Below are positions 8,773-17,645 of a stretch of 64,000 bases of DNA, piece by piece. Where the stretch lies: NCBI GenBank assembly GCA_937876095.1, contig CALFIE010000004.1, positions 17,412 through 81,411 of the forward strand, given 5' to 3'. Both the position numbers and the translations under genes were made by a program. Each line of letters begins with the position of its first letter. Position 1 is the stretch's first letter. The notes below the pieces were generated by a model, which worked only from the letters and a program-made list of their open reading frames with translations, searched no databases and had not been told where the DNA came from. The DNA is from an uncultured Flavobacteriales bacterium (GTDB lineage Bacteria > Bacteroidota > Bacteroidia > Flavobacteriales > Weeksellaceae).

Positions 8773-8886
8773 AAAATGAAATCTATTGGATTTCAAAGTT
8801 TGTAAACTGTTTAAACTCTAAAAATATTTTGGTAAATTTCACTACGTGGAATCTTCAATTTGTGATTAAATTTTTATCAGTACATG

Positions 8887-8918
8887 ACAAAAAAACCACC
8901 TAAAAAATTAGATGGTTG
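8887..8918 (-). terminator. Terminator of the NlpC/P60 gene
   Basis: On the minus strand a 10-bp stem AACCATCTAA/TTAGGTGGTT (one G-U pair) is followed directly by a T-tract, 24 bp after the stop codon of the gene at 8942-9598. Confidence 0.8.
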
Positions 8919-8941
8919 GTTTCAATATTTGATCTTAATTT

Positions 8942-9598
8942 CTAAAAATTTGCTGCTGTATTGTTGGTTTCCTCGGTCAGAACTCTTTTTGCCATTCTGT
9001 ATTTCGGTCCCCAATAAGAATCATTTAGCGATGAAATCATTACACCTTGTGATGTAGAAGCGTGAATGAATTTGATTTCACCGGTTTCATTGACTTCTTC
9101 TACAATTCCTACATGTGAAATTCTTCTGCCATGAGAAAAGAAAACCAGGTCTCCTTTTTGTAAATTTTGTTTGTCTATGCTTTCACCAAGTTGTGCTTGT
9201 GCAGCTGCAACTCTTGGTAAATTAAGACCTGCTGCTGTTCCGAAAACGGATAAAACAAATGCAGAACAATCGATCCCATTTCTTGTAGTACCACCAAAAC
9301 GATAAGGAGTTCCTATGTAAGTTGCGGCTTCGTTTAAAATTTGATCGATGGTTTGTGTGTGTTTGGTGATATCTTTTTTTAGAGAGGCTAATTTGTTAGC
9401 CGAACTAGTATTATCCTGACTTTGAAAGCTGCTGATTAATTCTTTTTTTGATTTTTCCAGATCTCTCTCATCAAAAGTATTTACTTTGGCATCTTGTTTG
9501 TATAACATCGGTTTAGATGTTACGTATTCGGTAACGCAAGATTGCAGAGACAAAACTAAAAAAGTGAATGATAAAATTTGTAGCGCTTTCTTCTTCAT
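8942..9598 (-). CDS. NlpC/P60 family cell-wall hydrolase lipoprotein
   Basis: A probable peptidoglycan endopeptidase of the NlpC/P60 (C40) family, cutting stem peptides. The 218-aa precursor has a lipoprotein signal with a lipobox cysteine in LSLQSC (about C21), a linker, then the catalytic domain from about residue 88: YIGTPYRFGGTTRNGIDCSA with the nucleophile cysteine, RRISHVGIV with the catalytic histidine, and IKFIHAST with the third polar residue. Monocistronic on the minus strand, with its own -7 element upstream (9650-9657) and a terminator downstream. Confidence 0.93.
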   Translation of the reverse strand: MKKKALQILSFTFLVLSLQSCVTEYVTSKPMLYKQDAKVNTFDERDLEKSKKELISSFQSQDNTSSANKLASLKKDITKHTQTIDQILNEAATYIGTPYRFGGTTRNGIDCSAFVLSVFGTAAGLNLPRVAAAQAQLGESIDKQNLQKGDLVFFSHGRRISHVGIVEEVNETGEIKFIHASTSQGVMISSLNDSYWGPKYRMAKRVLTEETNNTAANF

Positions 9599-9649
9599 AT
9601 AAAATTGGGTTACCTGTGAGAAACTATTTTTATTACTAAAATTGCTTCA

Positions 9650-9657
9650 CAAAGATA
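9650..9657 (-). promoter_or_regulatory. -7 element (TATCTTTG) for the NlpC/P60 gene
   Basis: Exact match to TAnnTTTG on the minus strand, about 50 bases before the ATG. No convincing -33 box was found. Confidence 0.45.
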
Positions 9658-9854
9658 AAGAACCACAAAAAACTGAGCAGAATTCTGAAATCAGCTCATT
9701 GGTATTTTAACATTTTTTAACTTTTTACTAATGAATGTTAATAAAAAATCTTTGTCGTCTCCCTAAATTACAAATTGTAATCCTTTCTTTTTTTAAGAAA
9801 AATTAACAATTCTTTCTAGATTTTTAATTAAAAAAACTCTTCTTTTTGAAGTAT

Positions 9855-9886
9855 AAAAAAATCCCGAATTTTTTTTCGGGATTTTT
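9855..9886 (-). terminator. Terminator of the type III glutamine synthetase gene
   Basis: AAAAATCCCGAA and TTCGGGATTTTT pair over 12 bases around a T-rich loop, with a T-tract on the minus strand, starting just after the stop codon at 9891. Confidence 0.85.
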
Positions 9887-9890
9887 CAGT

Positions 9891-12086
9891 TTATCTGGTA
9901 AATAGTAATTCTCGGTATTTTGTGAGCGGCCACAATTCATCATCTACCATCATTTCCAGCACATCTGAAGCTTCTCTGATGTTATCGAACAATGGTTTCA
10001 CACTGTTGCAATATTCTTCGGCTTGTTTTTGCGAATCGTGATTGTCTTTGGCTTTGTCTTTAGCAATAATTAATGCTTCTACTCCTAATTTAATTTGGGA
10101 TACGTTTTTAGAAATATGCTCTATCAAACTCATTTGTTCTTTAGCCAAACCTTTGAATTCTTTGTCCCCAAAAATTTCTTTCAGACCTTTCACGTTTTCT
10201 ATCAATCTGTTTTGATAATTGAGTGCAGAAGGTATGATGTGATTTCTGGCGATATCTGCCAAAACTCTGGCTTCGATATCAATTACGGTAGAATATTTTT
10301 CAAGTTTAATTTCGTTTCTTGCTTCCACTTCACGGTGAGAATAGATTCCTAATTCTTCGTACAATGCTACGAATTTTTTGTCCATTTCTCTTTTCAAAGC
10401 TTCTGGAGTGGTTTTCAGATTGTTCAACCCTCGTTTTTTAGCTTCTTTTGCCCAATCATCTGAATAACCATCACCTTCAAACATAATATGTTTAGATTGT
10501 TTGATGTATTCTCTGAGTATGTTGAAAATAGCTTCGTCTTTTTTCAGACCTTTCTCTATCAATGCATCTACTTCTTTTTTAAAATCTTTCAATTGTTTTG
10601 CAGCAATTGCATTCATAACGGTCATTGCTTCGGCGCAGTTTGCAGAAGAACCAACTGCTCTGATTTCAAATTTATTTCCAGTAAATGCAAATGGTGAAGT
10701 TCTGTTACGATCGGTATTATCCAACAAAATTTCAGGAATTTTACCAACAACGTTTAGTTTAAGGTCGGTTTTTTCTTCTGGGGACAATTTTCCGTTGGTT
10801 ACTTTTTCCAGTTCAGACAAAACACTGAATAACTGTGAACCTATAAACACCGATATAATTGCAGGTGGTGCTTCGTTTGCACCCAATCTGTGATCATTAC
10901 TTGCAGAAGCAATGCTTGCACGCAACAAATCTGCGTACTCGTGAACTGCTTTTATGGTATTGACAAAAAATGTCAAAAATTGTAAATTTTTCTTAGGATT
11001 CTTACCAGGACTCAGCAAATTTTCTCCGGTATCTGTTGCCAAAGACCAGTTGTTGTGTTTCCCGCTTCCATTTACACCAGCAAAAGGTTTCTCGTGCAAC
11101 AAAATACTGAAATGATGTTTGTGTGCAATTCTCGCCATCACATCCATCAATAATGAATTGTGATCTACGGCAACATTGGCTTCTTCAAACATTGGAGCCA
11201 ACTCGAACTGATTGGGAGCAACTTCATTGTGTCTGGTTGTTACTGGAATTCCCAACTTCATACACTCAATTTCGAGTTCTTTCATAAAATTCATTACTCT
11301 TGTAGGAATAGATCCGAAATAATGATCGTCTAATTGTTGTCCTTTTGCAGGCGAATGTCCGAGCAAAGTTTTACCAGTAAGTACCAAATCTGGTCTTGAT
11401 TGGTACAAAGCGGAATCTACCAAGAAATATTCTTGTTCCCAACCAAGAGTTGGTACTACTTTGGTTACATTTTTATCAAAATAATGCATCACTTCTGTTG
11501 CAGCTTCGTCAACTGCATGCAAAGCTCTTAGCAATGGTGCTTTGTAATCGAGTGTTTCACCAGTATATGAAATAAAAATAGAAGGAATACAAAGCGTAGT
11601 TCCCATAATAAAAGCAGGAGAAGTAGGATCCCAAGCTGTGTAACCTCTTGCTTCGAAGGTATTTCTGATTCCACCATTTGGGAAAGATGAAGCGTCTGGT
11701 TCCTGCTGAATCAACATTCCGCCAGAAAATCTTTCGATGGCTCTTCCTCCTTCAATTGGCGTGAAAAACGAGTCGTGTTTTTCTGCAGTACTTCCTGTAA
11801 GTGGTTGAAACCAGTGTGTATAATGTGTTGCACCTTTAGACAAAGCCCAATCTTTCATAGCAACCGCTACTTGATCTGCAATGTGTCTTTGTATTTTTGA
11901 TCCTTTTTTTATCGCATCTAATATAGAATTGAATGCTTCTTTGGTCAAATATTCTCTCATAGTTTCTTCAGAGAATACATTGGCACAAAATAGTTCAGAT
12001 AATTTTGCAGGTACTTCTATCGCATTATCTTTTCTGAAATTTTTAAAAGGCAGTGTTTCTAACGCTTTAAATCTTAATTTTGACAT
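9891..12086 (-). CDS. glnN: Glutamine synthetase type III
   Basis: Makes glutamine from glutamate, ammonia and ATP. The 731-aa length and sequence are those of GSIII, the large dodecameric form common in Bacteroidota, not the roughly 470-aa GSI. Visible family marks include GWEQEYFLVD (catalytic glutamates), a substrate and metal region VTTRHNEVAPNQFELAP, HEKPFAGVNGSGKHNNWSL (ammonia/glutamate site) and NDHRLGANEAPPAIISVFIG, then a helical C-terminal GSIII region. A single-gene unit, with a -7 element at 12106-12113 and a strong terminator downstream. Divergent from the next gene across 238 bp. Confidence 0.96.
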   Translation of the reverse strand: MSKLRFKALETLPFKNFRKDNAIEVPAKLSELFCANVFSEETMREYLTKEAFNSILDAIKKGSKIQRHIADQVAVAMKDWALSKGATHYTHWFQPLTGSTAEKHDSFFTPIEGGRAIERFSGGMLIQQEPDASSFPNGGIRNTFEARGYTAWDPTSPAFIMGTTLCIPSIFISYTGETLDYKAPLLRALHAVDEAATEVMHYFDKNVTKVVPTLGWEQEYFLVDSALYQSRPDLVLTGKTLLGHSPAKGQQLDDHYFGSIPTRVMNFMKELEIECMKLGIPVTTRHNEVAPNQFELAPMFEEANVAVDHNSLLMDVMARIAHKHHFSILLHEKPFAGVNGSGKHNNWSLATDTGENLLSPGKNPKKNLQFLTFFVNTIKAVHEYADLLRASIASASNDHRLGANEAPPAIISVFIGSQLFSVLSELEKVTNGKLSPEEKTDLKLNVVGKIPEILLDNTDRNRTSPFAFTGNKFEIRAVGSSANCAEAMTVMNAIAAKQLKDFKKEVDALIEKGLKKDEAIFNILREYIKQSKHIMFEGDGYSDDWAKEAKKRGLNNLKTTPEALKREMDKKFVALYEELGIYSHREVEARNEIKLEKYSTVIDIEARVLADIARNHIIPSALNYQNRLIENVKGLKEIFGDKEFKGLAKEQMSLIEHISKNVSQIKLGVEALIIAKDKAKDNHDSQKQAEEYCNSVKPLFDNIREASDVLEMMVDDELWPLTKYRELLFTR

Positions 12087-12105
12087 ATAACCTATATTTT
12101 ATTTG

Positions 12106-12113
12106 GCAAAAAT
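12106..12113 (-). promoter_or_regulatory. -7 element (TATTTTTG) for glutamine synthetase
   Basis: A TAnnTTTG match on the minus strand, about 20 bases before the ATG. No matching -33 box was recognised. Confidence 0.4.
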
Positions 12114-12255
12114 ACAAATTATATTATTAAAAAAAATAAATACCCCCAAAATTTTTAGGGTAAATTTAATTTTTATTAAAAAATATGGAGAAATACAAAA
12201 ATAAAACAGCATTTACCCCAAAGAATTTATTTTTCTAAGTTCATTATTATTAATT

Positions 12256-12263
12256 AACTTTGC
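12256..12263 (+). promoter_or_regulatory. -7 element (TAACTTTG) before the 558-aa gene
   Basis: A TAnnTTTG match, about 60 bases before the start codon at 12325, in the divergent control region shared with glutamine synthetase. Confidence 0.45.
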
Positions 12264-12324
12264 TAGTCAAATTATATGAGATTTCAATTTTCTATAATTC
12301 TCAACCTATTACAATAATATAATT

Positions 12325-14001
12325 ATGGCAAATTCACGAGCAAGAGAAACCACCGAAGCAATAGAAAAACTTTATGTAACCATGAGACACCTCTTTTACA
12401 GAGGTTTTTTCAAACCTTCTGGAGTTTCAGGAAGTGGTATCAGAAGTTTATTAATGACCATCAATCCGGAAATTTATGGGAGTATGTGTATCCCAAACAA
12501 AGTGGAACTCAATGGTTTGATGTATGTATTAGACCGATTACCAGAAGGTATAGAAGAGACCGCATTCATACACCTAACTTCAGACGAAGGCTTTGATAAA
12601 GGTAGTTTCGAGCCAATTGTTCCTAAAAAACGTAGAAGAAATTGCTACCGAATAGATGAACACCAAATGAACATAGAAGTTTTGCTTGGTCGTTCAGAAA
12701 TCTATGATATTCTTACGCACCTCACTTTTTTATTTATTGAAGCCGATAAAATTATGAATTTAGGATTCATAATGGAAGAAGATGGCAGACCAAAACGTGT
12801 CTGGAAAATTATAGAAGAAGTTGCAAAAGGCGAGAAAAAAATGAGCCGAAAAGAAAAAGAAGTAGCGCTGATTCACCTCTCATCTCTTCTTGGTAGAACT
12901 TTTGATGAAACTTTGGCTGCTTATAACGAATTCGGAGATGACCAAAATCCTGACCGACTTTTCAAAATAATTTATCACCTGGGAAACGTGAGTTACCTGG
13001 ATTACAAAAATGTTCGTGAGCGCGAGGTACATTTCTCATCTATATTAAGAGAGCGAGTTGGTCACCACTTTTTCGGAGAAAAATGGGCCAAAAAAGTAAA
13101 AGAAGTTCTCGTAGAAAACAATTTACAGGAGCGAAATCTACACGTAATTTCCGCGAATATGCATTCGGTGAAAAATATGCTTTTCGCCAATGATGCCCTG
13201 AAAAAGAAAGCTTCTAAAGAAGTAGACTATAAACTCTACCAAGAAATTTCTAATAAAAAAGAACTGCAAGACAAAATTTTGGAATTTGCCGAAAGCAAAG
13301 GCATGATCTATATAGATGACAAAAGTGGCAGCAATATAGATGTCCAAATAATTGATCTCAGCAAATTGGATCTTAAAAACTCCCCATTTGAAGGCACTAA
13401 ATTCAAAGGGAATGATGTGATTTTGGTGTTCGATTATGCTTTTGGAGAACAAGCCTACGAAGTGATGGATGAATTACTGAGACCTTACCAAATCGCAGGA
13501 AACAACTATAAAATGAATGTGAAATCCATATCAATTATGGGTAAAGCAGGAATTTTGAGTGGCGAAAAAGGCGATATTATGATTCCAACTTCGCATATTT
13601 TTGAAGGAACTGCAGACAATTATCCTTTTGATAATGCTCTGAAACTGGCAGATTTCGCAGATAATGAATTGAAGGCTTTTGAAGGCAGTATGATTACCGT
13701 TCTCGGAACATCACTCCAAAACAAAGACATTCTCACCTATTTTATGTCCACTTCTTGGAAATCGATTGGTCTAGAAATGGAAGGAGCGCATTACCAAAAA
13801 GCAATTCAGGTGGCTTCTAAAATCAGAAAACATATTTCCGAAGATTTATTTGTTTGCTACGCTTATTATGCAAGTGATAATCCGCTGGAAACAGGTTCTA
13901 CCCTTTCTTCGGGTGGACTTGGTTTAACTGGTGTGAAACCAACCTACCTGATTACGTTACGAATTTTAGAGAAAATTTTCGGTGCTGGAAAATCGAAATA
14001 A
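12325..14001 (+). CDS. Protein of unknown function with a nucleoside-phosphorylase-like C-terminal half
   Basis: I recognise this 558-aa soluble protein only as a conserved Bacteroidota protein (possibly the DUF6909 family, from memory). The N-terminal half (about 1-330) is helical and basic, with the segment KLYVTMRHLFYRGFFKPSG and no catalytic motif known to me. The C-terminal half looks like the PNP/MTAN nucleosidase fold: SIMGKAGILSGEKGDIMIP near residue 403 resembles the GxAG...GDxxIP pattern, and GLEMEGAHYQKAI near residue 481 resembles the EMEGAA signature. AMP nucleosidase has a comparable two-domain plan, but no real similarity to its N-terminal domain is seen. A nucleotide- or nucleoside-cleaving role is inference. 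Confidence 0.6.
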   Translation: MANSRARETTEAIEKLYVTMRHLFYRGFFKPSGVSGSGIRSLLMTINPEIYGSMCIPNKVELNGLMYVLDRLPEGIEETAFIHLTSDEGFDKGSFEPIVPKKRRRNCYRIDEHQMNIEVLLGRSEIYDILTHLTFLFIEADKIMNLGFIMEEDGRPKRVWKIIEEVAKGEKKMSRKEKEVALIHLSSLLGRTFDETLAAYNEFGDDQNPDRLFKIIYHLGNVSYLDYKNVREREVHFSSILRERVGHHFFGEKWAKKVKEVLVENNLQERNLHVISANMHSVKNMLFANDALKKKASKEVDYKLYQEISNKKELQDKILEFAESKGMIYIDDKSGSNIDVQIIDLSKLDLKNSPFEGTKFKGNDVILVFDYAFGEQAYEVMDELLRPYQIAGNNYKMNVKSISIMGKAGILSGEKGDIMIPTSHIFEGTADNYPFDNALKLADFADNELKAFEGSMITVLGTSLQNKDILTYFMSTSWKSIGLEMEGAHYQKAIQVASKIRKHISEDLFVCYAYYASDNPLETGSTLSSGGLGLTGVKPTYLITLRILEKIFGAGKSK

Positions 14002-14030
14002 TTTTTGTTAAGCACCTAACATTTTTTAAT

Positions 14031-14107
14031 ACCACAAAAGATTCAAAAGAATTGACTGTATTTTGGAAGTTCAAAAGTATATAAAAGATAGAAAATCAAA
14101 GATTTTC
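14031..14107. repeat. Degenerate 77-bp intergenic repeat, copy 2
   Basis: Begins ACCACAAAAGATTCAAAAGA and ends AATCAAAGATTTTC, matching the repeat at 8695-8772. It lies 30 bp after the 558-aa gene and would fall in a spurious N-terminal extension of the downstream peptidase. Confidence 0.65.
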
Positions 14108-14127
14108 ATTAAAAATAATTTCAAAAC

Positions 14128-14158
14128 ATCCTCTCATTTTTTTGGGAGGATTTTTTTA
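14128..14158 (+). terminator. Terminator after the 558-aa gene
   Basis: ATCCTCTC pairs with GGGAGGAT (one G-U) around a T-rich loop and is followed by seven Ts. It separates the 558-aa gene from the M1 peptidase and supports the later start for the latter. Confidence 0.8.
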
Positions 14159-14240
14159 TTAAAAATTTATAAAAAACCTCAATTTCTTGATTACAAGAAT
14201 TTTATTAATGACAAAAAATCAATCGGAAAAAGATATTTGT

Positions 14241-14248
14241 TATATTTG
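14241..14248 (+). promoter_or_regulatory. -7 element (TATATTTG) before the M1 peptidase
   Basis: A TAnnTTTG match, 18 bases before the ATG at 14267, placing transcription start only about ten bases upstream of the start codon. Confidence 0.45.
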
Positions 14249-14266
14249 AAAAAATTTAATCAAGTA

Positions 14267-16123
14267 ATGAAGAATATTTTGATGTCGGTTTTTTTGGTGA
14301 TTTTTGGTTTTGCAACAGCGCAACAAAACGCTTACTACCAGCAACACGCAAAATACCAAATGCAAATTGACGTAGATGTAGCCAATTTCACCTATCACGG
14401 AACGCAACAAATTGAGTACACCAACAATTCACCAGATGAATTATCGGTAGTGTATTTTCATTTGTATTGGAATGCCTTCAAACCCAATTCTATGATGGAT
14501 CAGCGTGTGCAAAACCAAGGCGAAAATGCAGACCGAAGATTGGTAACCATGATCGATGGAAAATTATCTTCAAGATTATCCCAAATCCCAAAAAACGAAG
14601 AAGGAAACCAACAAATCAATTGGATCAAGCAAAACGGCAAAATCCTGAAAACCGAATTGCAAGAAACCATTTTGAAAGTCTATCTTAATGAACCAATAAA
14701 AGCCAATTCTACCACCCAATTTTCTATGGATTGGGATGCAACCATCCCGAAACAAATTCGAAGAAGCGGCAGAAACAACAAAGAAGGAGTAGATATGACT
14801 ATGACGCAATGGTTTCCAAAAATTGCAGAATACGATTATGATGGTTGGGCAACTTTTGATTATGTTGGTAGAGAATTTCACGCACCATTTTCAGATTTTG
14901 ATGTCATTATTAAAATGGATAAAAATTATGTAATCGGAGCAGGTGGAACTCTTGAAAACCCTAATGAAGTTAAAGGTTACAGCGAAAAATCCAACATAAA
15001 ATCTGACCAAAATAGCAAAGCAACTTGGCATTTCACCGCAAAAAATATGCTCGATTTTGCGTGGGCTGCAGATCGTGATTATTCGGTAGAGAAATTCACG
15101 GTTTTAGATGGTCCCGAAGTTTTTTTGGTTTACCAAAAATCTGATAAAACCAAATTTTGGGCAGAAACCAAACCCTATATTACAAAATATTTCCAACTGA
15201 TGAATGCTAAATTTGGGAGATATGTGTACCCAAGTTATGCCTTCATACAAGGTGGAGACGGAGGTATGGAATACGGAATGTGCACCATGGTTTTGGGTGA
15301 AGCAAAAGCTTTGCAAGATTTGTGTGGATTGATGTTTCACGAAGGTTCGCACTCTTGGTACCAACAGATGTTAGCAACCAACGAAAGTATGAAACCTTGG
15401 TTAGACGAAGGTTTTACCAGTTATGCAGAATCGTATGTGATGAATCAACTATTTCCACCAGCTGAAGCATTGCCAAATCCTTTCATCAATAGTATTACCA
15501 ATTACCAAAATTTTGTAAAATCTGGCAAAGAAGAACCTGCCGTTTGGTTAGGTGATCATCACGACAACGGATCTGCCTATTCTGTAGCATCTTACACCAA
15601 AGGTGAACTCTATTTGGTGCAATTGGGCTATATCGTAGGTGAAGACAATTTATCTAAAATTTTGAAAAAATATTATGAAGATTGGCACCTCAAACATCCT
15701 ACAGATCGAGATTTTTTGCATATTGCACAACAAATTTCAGGTATGGACTTGAAATGGTTTCATCACTATTGGATCAGCACCACCAAAACCATAGATTACG
15801 CCATCAAAAACACGCAATTTTTAGATAATTCTACCATCATTACTTTAGAAAACAAAGGGCAAATTCCGATGCCGATTGATTTTTCTGTTCTTACCAAAGA
15901 CAACAAAGTAATCACCTATCATATCCCGATGAATATGACGCATACTTTGAAAGAAAAAGACATCTACGGAAATTTCATAACATTGCCCTATTGGAATTGG
16001 ACTGCCAAAGAATACCAAATCACTGTTCCGTACAAAAAATCGGAGATTGCCGTTTTAGGAATCGACTTTTCACAAAGATTGGCAGATGTAAATCCAGAAA
16101 ATAATTTCTTGGAGGTGAAATAA
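14267..16123 (+). CDS. M1 family metallopeptidase (exported)
   Basis: A zinc aminopeptidase of the M1 (gluzincin) family, probably periplasmic. The 618-aa precursor has a signal peptide (NILMSVFLVIFGFATAQ). The exopeptidase motif appears as GGDGGMEYGM and the zinc site as HEGSH (H358, H362) with the third ligand E381 in WLDEGF, exactly 18 residues after the second histidine. An N-terminal beta-sandwich precedes the catalytic domain. I start at the ATG at 14267, because the frame upstream crosses a terminator and a repeat and the signal peptide begins here. coaX follows after 38 bp. Confidence 0.92.
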   Translation: MKNILMSVFLVIFGFATAQQNAYYQQHAKYQMQIDVDVANFTYHGTQQIEYTNNSPDELSVVYFHLYWNAFKPNSMMDQRVQNQGENADRRLVTMIDGKLSSRLSQIPKNEEGNQQINWIKQNGKILKTELQETILKVYLNEPIKANSTTQFSMDWDATIPKQIRRSGRNNKEGVDMTMTQWFPKIAEYDYDGWATFDYVGREFHAPFSDFDVIIKMDKNYVIGAGGTLENPNEVKGYSEKSNIKSDQNSKATWHFTAKNMLDFAWAADRDYSVEKFTVLDGPEVFLVYQKSDKTKFWAETKPYITKYFQLMNAKFGRYVYPSYAFIQGGDGGMEYGMCTMVLGEAKALQDLCGLMFHEGSHSWYQQMLATNESMKPWLDEGFTSYAESYVMNQLFPPAEALPNPFINSITNYQNFVKSGKEEPAVWLGDHHDNGSAYSVASYTKGELYLVQLGYIVGEDNLSKILKKYYEDWHLKHPTDRDFLHIAQQISGMDLKWFHHYWISTTKTIDYAIKNTQFLDNSTIITLENKGQIPMPIDFSVLTKDNKVITYHIPMNMTHTLKEKDIYGNFITLPYWNWTAKEYQITVPYKKSEIAVLGIDFSQRLADVNPENNFLEVK

Positions 16124-16161
16124 ATTTTCAAAATATTAATTAAAAAATCACAGGGATTTAG

Positions 16162-16920
16162 ATGACTTCAATCGTAATCAACATAGGGAACACCAACATC
16201 AGATTTGGATTATTTGATGATGAAAACTGCGATATTTCTTGGGTAATCAATACCAAACCATACCGTACTCAAGACGAATTGTACGTGCAATTTCTGATGC
16301 TTTACCAATCCTACAAAATTGAGGAACAAAAAATTGATAAAGTAATCATAGGTTCGGTAGTTCCGCAACTTACACACGATGTGAGCAAAGCTGTACAAAG
16401 AATTCACGGCGTAAAACCCATTATTGTAGATAGAAATTCACCTTCTGAAGTAGAAGCGAAATCTAAACAAATGGGAACCGATATTTATGCCAATTTGGTT
16501 GCAGCACACCATTTATATCCAGGTAAGAAAAAAATTGTGTTAGATTTTGGTACAGCTCTCACTGCAAGTTGCATCGCAGAAAATGGCGAAACTTTGGGTG
16601 TAATTATCGCACCAGGAATCATCACTTCATTGAATTCCTTAATTCATGATACCGCGCAATTGCCAGAAATTGAATTGGTAAAACCCAAAACTGTTTTGGG
16701 ATTAGATACCGTTTCTTGTATGCAAAGTGGTATGGTTTACGGATTTTTGGGAATGGTAGAAGGTTTTATAGACCGCATCAATGAGGAGGTGAAATCTGAC
16801 TGTTTCGTAGTTGCAACAGGTGGTGTATCTCACGTTTACAAACCTTTGACACAGAAAATTCACGTTGCAGACCGATTACATACACTTAAAGGATTGTATT
16901 TTCTTGGAAAAGATGCCTAA
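16162..16920 (+). CDS. coaX: Type III pantothenate kinase CoaX
   Basis: Phosphorylates pantothenate in the first step of CoA synthesis. The 252-aa product has the ASKHA-fold phosphate loops INIGNTNIRFGLF (residues 6-18) and VLDFGTALTA, and the aspartate- and glycine-rich region ATGGVSHVYKP. Length and motifs are standard for the monovalent-cation-dependent, feedback-insensitive type III enzyme. Downstream of the M1 peptidase on the same strand and 63 bp ahead of the TonB-C-like protein. Confidence 0.95.
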   Translation: MTSIVINIGNTNIRFGLFDDENCDISWVINTKPYRTQDELYVQFLMLYQSYKIEEQKIDKVIIGSVVPQLTHDVSKAVQRIHGVKPIIVDRNSPSEVEAKSKQMGTDIYANLVAAHHLYPGKKKIVLDFGTALTASCIAENGETLGVIIAPGIITSLNSLIHDTAQLPEIELVKPKTVLGLDTVSCMQSGMVYGFLGMVEGFIDRINEEVKSDCFVVATGGVSHVYKPLTQKIHVADRLHTLKGLYFLGKDA

Positions 16921-16983
16921 TTTTTCTTTATTAGTAAAAAATTGATAATTTTTAATTATTTTTACTTTACAAAACCCATTATT

Positions 16984-17619
16984 TTGATTAAAAAAATAGG
17001 ATTTTTTTTGCTGCTATTTTTCTTGAACACCACTTTTGCACAACAAAATAATGAGTTCAAGAGAGTGAAGTCGTATTTTGATTATCAACGATTTATGTTG
17101 AGCAACGAATTCGAAAAAAAATGGAAAGAACTACAAAATGAAGAAGAAAAGACACAACTGAAACAGGAGTTTTCTAATTATGTTGTAAAACTAGACAGTA
17201 TTGAAAACACCGCTTCTATTGTTGCTCTGATTACCGTAAAAAACAGGGAAACCTTATCAGAAATATCTTCACGAGAAACCATTTTGCCAGAAACCAGACT
17301 TGAAAATCCCAGCAAAAAATTGTTAGAATCACCTGCAACTTATCCTGGTGGTTTTGATCAAATGCGAAAACAAATTTCCGATTTGTTCTATACAGAATGT
17401 GTACTTACCAATGAAAAAATTCTGAAAACCAGTGTGGTTTTCGTAGTCGAAAAAGACGGACACATCTCTTCGGTAAAAGCAGAAGGCGAGAATCTCAGTT
17501 TCAATCGGCAAGCAGAAATTGCATTGTATATGCTCCCCGATAAATTTTCACCAGCAACTTTACAAGGAAATCCAGTTCGATTTCGATATCTATTACCGCT
17601 TTCTATGACTTTTGATTAG
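16984..17619 (+). CDS. Exported protein with TonB C-terminal-like domain
   Basis: A 211-aa exported protein. The signal peptide IKKIGFFLLLFFLNTTFAQ suggests initiation at the TTG at 16984, since no ATG precedes it and the next upstream TTG (16942) gives a non-signal-like extension. The C-terminal 100 residues follow the pattern of energy transducer TonB C-terminal domains in Bacteroidota: YPGGFDQMRKQISDLF, VVFVVEKDGHISSVK, and a final PVRFRYLLPLSMTF. There is no proline-rich spacer or N-terminal anchor, so it is not a classical TonB and its role is unknown. tadA follows after 26 bp. Confidence 0.75.
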   Translation: MIKKIGFFLLLFFLNTTFAQQNNEFKRVKSYFDYQRFMLSNEFEKKWKELQNEEEKTQLKQEFSNYVVKLDSIENTASIVALITVKNRETLSEISSRETILPETRLENPSKKLLESPATYPGGFDQMRKQISDLFYTECVLTNEKILKTSVVFVVEKDGHISSVKAEGENLSFNRQAEIALYMLPDKFSPATLQGNPVRFRYLLPLSMTFD

Positions 17620-17645
17620 CCTTATTTTACCAAATTTTTTTGAAA

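Larger units (their letters stand above)
8455..8941. other. Repeat-rich intergenic region without a gene
   Basis: Nearly 0.5 kb with no credible gene. It contains, in order, a Flavo-1-like structured repeat (8525-8660), a 78-bp degenerate repeat also found at 14031 (8695-8772), AT-rich filler, and the terminator of the NlpC/P60 gene (8887-8918). Two short open frames (8472-8675 and 8679-8903) are made of this repeat sequence and lack coding character. Confidence 0.7.

Noticed and set aside
8679..8903. 74-aa open frame
   Set aside because: It reads through the degenerate 78-bp repeat and ends in the NlpC/P60 terminator; composition is that of intergenic DNA.
10501..10893. 130-aa plus-strand frame inside glutamine synthetase
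   Set aside because: Antisense shadow; no start context, motif or promoter of its own.
12140..12165. TACCC...GGGTA inverted repeat between glutamine synthetase and the 558-aa gene, considered as an operator
   Set aside because: Only five paired bases in AT-rich sequence; too weak to call.
14063..14266. N-terminal extension of the M1 peptidase by 68 residues
   Set aside because: The extension spans a repeat copy and a transcription terminator, and the signal peptide begins at 14267.
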